In this document: piece by piece, positions 6,265-8,350 of the stretch
Layout of the letters: each line of letters begins with the position of its first letter
Numbering within the stretch: position 1 is the stretch's first letter
Source of the DNA: an uncultured Lachnospira sp.
GTDB taxonomy: Bacteria; Bacillota; Clostridia; Lachnospirales; Lachnospiraceae
Direction: 5' to 3'
Assembly (NCBI GenBank): GCA_934358235.1
Contig: CAKRKK010000102.1
Span: forward strand, 1 to 8,350
Length of the DNA stretch: 8,350 bases
Notes under the pieces: model-generated
Database searches by the model: none
Told to the model about the DNA's origin: nothing
The model's input: the letters and a program-made list of their open reading frames with translations, nothing else
Program-made: the position numbers and the translations under genes

Positions 6265-6317
6265 ACTATTTCCATGTATATATACTAAATATATAATAGA
6301 AAACAGTCAACAGCTTC
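6242..6317 (-). terminator. Long hairpin terminator of the tryptophan-rich membrane protein gene
   Basis: In the transcript GAAGCUGUUGACUG... (6317-6296) pairs with ...CGACAGUUUC (6275-6254). The helix has about 21 pairs with one bulged base per side, and the A/U-rich loop can extend the pairing through UAUAUA repeats. The tail UUUAUUUUUAU follows. It lies 76 bp after the stop codon of the upstream gene. The plus-strand side has no comparable U-tract, so it acts mainly leftward. Confidence 0.75.
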
Positions 6318-6392
6318 TTCTGTCTCATATAATCAATTTATCATAAGTTAACCTAAACCTGTAACTCTTTTAATTCCTTTTAATACACGCCT

Positions 6393-7442
6393 TCAGGCTC
6401 TGTCCATAGCCTGGTCAAAGTCTCTGGTTCCTGCAAATATCTCGTTCTTGTAAGGATTCTTCTTCTGTTCAACTGCTCTCTTTATAATAACTGAGATACA
6501 GATAACATTGGCCACTACTGCAAGTATAGACATAACACCCTGTGCTACCGGATAAGCGCCAGCAGCATTCATCTGCTCTAATGTAAGCTTTGAAAGCTCC
6601 ATTCCTGTTGTTGCTCCCGTATACTTATAAAGTACAGGAAGTGTAGCAAATATTCCATCCACCTGGAAAAGTGGGAATATCTGTGCAAACATACACCATG
6701 TTGCAAGTGTATTAGCACGGTTCTGAATCCATCCACCCTTGTTCCATAAAGCATTGGCAAAGGTTGGTGCAAGAAGTAATGCAACACCACAATACCATGT
6801 ATGTGTAGGAAGGTTGTTATATGTATATGTAAAGTTCCATATATCGTATGCAACTATAAACCATATAGTCATATCCGGCCATAACATATCATCCTTCTTC
6901 TTAGAAGAATAGATACCCCACCAGCCAGTCATACAGAAGATGTTGATAAGACCTGCGATACCGTTAAGCCAGTTCCACCAGCCACCGTAAAGCCATACAC
7001 CTTCGTTAGAAAACCACCAGCCACCATTCATTCCGCCTTTGATTGCAGATTCAAAGTCACTACATACGGCAATAAGAATATTAATAGCAACAATTAAGAA
7101 TGGGAATACCTTAAACCACTCTGTTTTACCTATGCTCCACTTATACTTAAGCATCATAAAGCCAATACAGCCTGCTGTTGCAGCATAAAGCTTGGCATAA
7201 TGGAACCATCCATTCATATACTTATATGTCTGGTTATTAAGTGCCCACGAAGCACCATTTGCGGCTCCTATCTGGATAGCCACGAAATAAACTGTCAAAG
7301 CAATAGGAATAAATACAAAGAATAATAATCCACCAAACTTTGAACGTCTTGCAAGCTCGTTACATATAACAAGCCCTGCGAATACAAGCACCCATCCTAT
7401 AAGCTTATAGATAGTGCCATCGCCATAAAGTTGAAATAACAT
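6393..7442 (-). CDS. Tryptophan-rich polytopic membrane protein (DUF5692-like)
   Basis: 349-aa integral membrane protein of unknown function, resembling proteins annotated as DUF5692 in gut Firmicutes and Actinobacteria (recalled by eye, not searched). About eight or nine hydrophobic spans can be seen, near 10-28, 37-58, 83-99, 111-127, 160-178, 190-206, 216-232, 248-270 and 300-321. Tryptophan is very frequent, 20 of 349 residues, with a cluster at 136-158 (GGMNGGWWFSNEGVW followed by YGGWWNWLNG). Other polar, conserved-looking stretches are NGWFHYAKLYAATAGC (77-92) and WPDMTIWFIVAYDIWNFTYTY (188-208). The C-terminus (KRAVEQKKNPYKNEIFAGTR) is charged and probably cytoplasmic. No transporter signature or catalytic motif is recognised. 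GGAGGCGTGTTAAT gives a strong ribosome binding site. With its own promoter and terminator it looks monocistronic. Confidence 0.7.
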   Translation of the reverse strand: MLFQLYGDGTIYKLIGWVLVFAGLVICNELARRSKFGGLLFFVFIPIALTVYFVAIQIGAANGASWALNNQTYKYMNGWFHYAKLYAATAGCIGFMMLKYKWSIGKTEWFKVFPFLIVAINILIAVCSDFESAIKGGMNGGWWFSNEGVWLYGGWWNWLNGIAGLINIFCMTGWWGIYSSKKKDDMLWPDMTIWFIVAYDIWNFTYTYNNLPTHTWYCGVALLLAPTFANALWNKGGWIQNRANTLATWCMFAQIFPLFQVDGIFATLPVLYKYTGATTGMELSKLTLEQMNAAGAYPVAQGVMSILAVVANVICISVIIKRAVEQKKNPYKNEIFAGTRDFDQAMDRA

Positions 7443-7469
7443 ATTAACACGCCTCCGATCATATTACTG

Positions 7470-7497
7470 ATTATATGTTGTGTTAATTTTATAACAA
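7470..7497 (-). promoter_or_regulatory. Promoter for the tryptophan-rich membrane protein gene
   Basis: The minus strand has -35 TTGTTA (7497-7492), a 16-bp spacer and a perfect -10 TATAAT (7475-7470). The start would fall near 7463, giving a short leader of about 20 nt that holds the GGAGG ribosome binding site. Confidence 0.65.
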
Positions 7498-7582
7498 TTT
7501 TCAATTATTTACAACTATTTTATTAATTATTTTAATCAGGTCTGAATTATTTATAAACTTTCTAAATATTATTTATTAACTT

Positions 7583-8350
7583 TTATGCCATATTCATCTT
7601 TTCAGATGTATTTCTTATATGCTCAACCGCCTGTTTTACCTGCTCTGCATATTCAAGATTCTGCTCGCTCAGATTATGCACCTGTTCTGCATTAACTGTA
7701 ACCTCCTGTGTTACTGCAGAGAGCTGTGATATATTCTCAACAATTCTGTTATTGGAAGCTGAAAGGCCTGTTATCTGTTTATTAACCTCCTCCACATGCT
7801 CTACTAATGCTGACATATTACTATTAAGCTGTTCAAACGTCTGTGAAGCTGAATTAATATTATCACTCTGCGTATCGGCCGCATTGACGGAAATCCTAAC
7901 AGATTCCACAACATCCTCTGCATTGGCATTAAGCTCATATATTATCTTTGTTATATCCTCTGTAAAGCCCTTTGTCTGCTCTGCGAGCTGTCTTATCTGC
8001 TCAGCCACAACTGCAAAGCCTCTTCCTGCCTCTCCTGCTCTTGCACTCTCTATTGAAGCGTTAAGTGCAAGAAGATTAGTCTGGCTTGATATATTAAGAA
8101 TCATATCCGCTATATTCTCAACCTCTTTAGTTTTCTCCTGAAGCTTTGACATTGAATCAGTAACCGACTTATTAGTATCCTTTATCTGCGCAGACTGTGT
8201 CTTAAGCTCTGTCATGATTTCTATATTCTTTTTAATACTATCATTAGAATCCATTGCAATATCTACCATCGCATTAGATACTTCGCCTGTGTGCTCAATA
8301 GCCTGCTGTATAGATGTTGTCATAGTATTCTGTTCTTCTATGCTTGTAGC
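7583..8350 (-). CDS. Methyl-accepting chemotaxis protein, signalling domain (5' end outside window)
   Basis: C-terminal 255 residues of a chemoreceptor; the frame stays open through the right edge, so the ATG at 8323-8321 is an internal Met, preceded in frame by ATSIEEQNT. The visible part is the long cytoplasmic coiled-coil hairpin that binds CheA and CheW. The conserved tip is [20 protein letters not shown] (92-111 of the visible part) continuing [15 protein letters not shown]. Heptad-like helices lie on both sides, with Ala/Glu/Gln-rich segments suitable for methylation. The sensor domain, membrane helices and HAMP lie outside, so the ligand is unknown. There is no C-terminal pentapeptide CheR tether; it ends NTSEKMNMA. 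Its presence implies a chemotactic, probably motile host. The next gene starts 140 bp on from its own promoter. No clear terminator follows the stop; the gap is A/T-rich. Confidence 0.95.
   Translation of the reverse strand, partial: ATSIEEQNTMTTSIQQAIEHTGEVSNAMVDIAMDSNDSIKKNIEIMTELKTQSAQIKDTNKSVTDSMSKLQEKTKEVENIADMILNISSQTNLLALNASIESARAGEAGRGFAVVAEQIRQLAEQTKGFTEDITKIIYELNANAEDVVESVRISVNAADTQSDNINSASQTFEQLNSNMSALVEHVEEVNKQITGLSASNNRIVENISQLSAVTQEVTVNAEQVHNLSEQNLEYAEQVKQAVEHIRNTSEKMNMA

Noticed and set aside
6578..6853. Minus-strand 91-codon frame inside the tryptophan-rich protein gene
   Set aside because: Fully inside a well-supported gene in another frame, His/Ile/Leu-rich and without a ribosome binding site.
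7498..7582. Terminator after the chemoreceptor gene
   Set aside because: TCAG-AC-CTGA makes only a 4-bp stem with a 2-nt loop and no U-tract; the gap is just A/T-rich.
7752..8141. Plus-strand open frame of 129 codons
   Set aside because: Antisense to the chemoreceptor coiled coil; Ser/Ala-rich composition comes from the opposite strand's codons.

Overview
The window looks like a low-GC Clostridia-type Bacillota chromosome, most likely a motile gut Lachnospiraceae (an inference, not tested by search). The reasons are strong AGGAGG-type Shine-Dalgarno sites, A/T-rich gaps, the polyamine gene order, a chemoreceptor and a DUF5692-like membrane protein. Every convincing gene lies on the minus strand, so transcription runs from high to low coordinates. 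I see no mobile element, tRNA, rRNA, CRISPR array or plus-strand gene.

Layout in the direction of transcription. (1) 8350-7583: C-terminal signalling half of a methyl-accepting chemotaxis protein, cut by the right edge. (2) 7442-6393: tryptophan-rich polytopic membrane protein with its own promoter, followed by a long hairpin terminator. (3) 6152-5598: HdeD/DUF308 membrane protein; its promoter -35 lies inside that terminator hairpin. (4) 5497-4214 and 4189-3602: homoserine dehydrogenase and an RNase HI with an N-terminal hybrid-binding domain, 24 bp apart. (5) 3575-3122: a gene-free block with a near-consensus extended -10 promoter, a roughly 219-nt highly structured RNA closed by a perfect 12-bp long-range stem, and a 15-bp intrinsic terminator with seven U. 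(6) 3016-1571, 1500-646 and 585-1: a polyamine operon of arginine-type decarboxylase (speA), aminopropyltransferase (speE) and carboxy(nor)spermidine dehydrogenase, continuing off the left edge.

The polyamine genes fit agmatine production followed by spermidine synthesis by the aspartate-semialdehyde-dependent carboxyspermidine route. An aminopropyltransferase that would need decarboxylated SAM sits in the same operon. Homoserine dehydrogenase, encoded just upstream, uses the same aspartate semialdehyde.

The most interesting object is the structured RNA and terminator ahead of speA. I see no good promoter between that terminator and speA, so the RNA may be a leader controlling polyamine synthesis by attenuation. 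It may instead be a free-standing structured RNA of a known family such as raiA. I could not assign a family by eye.
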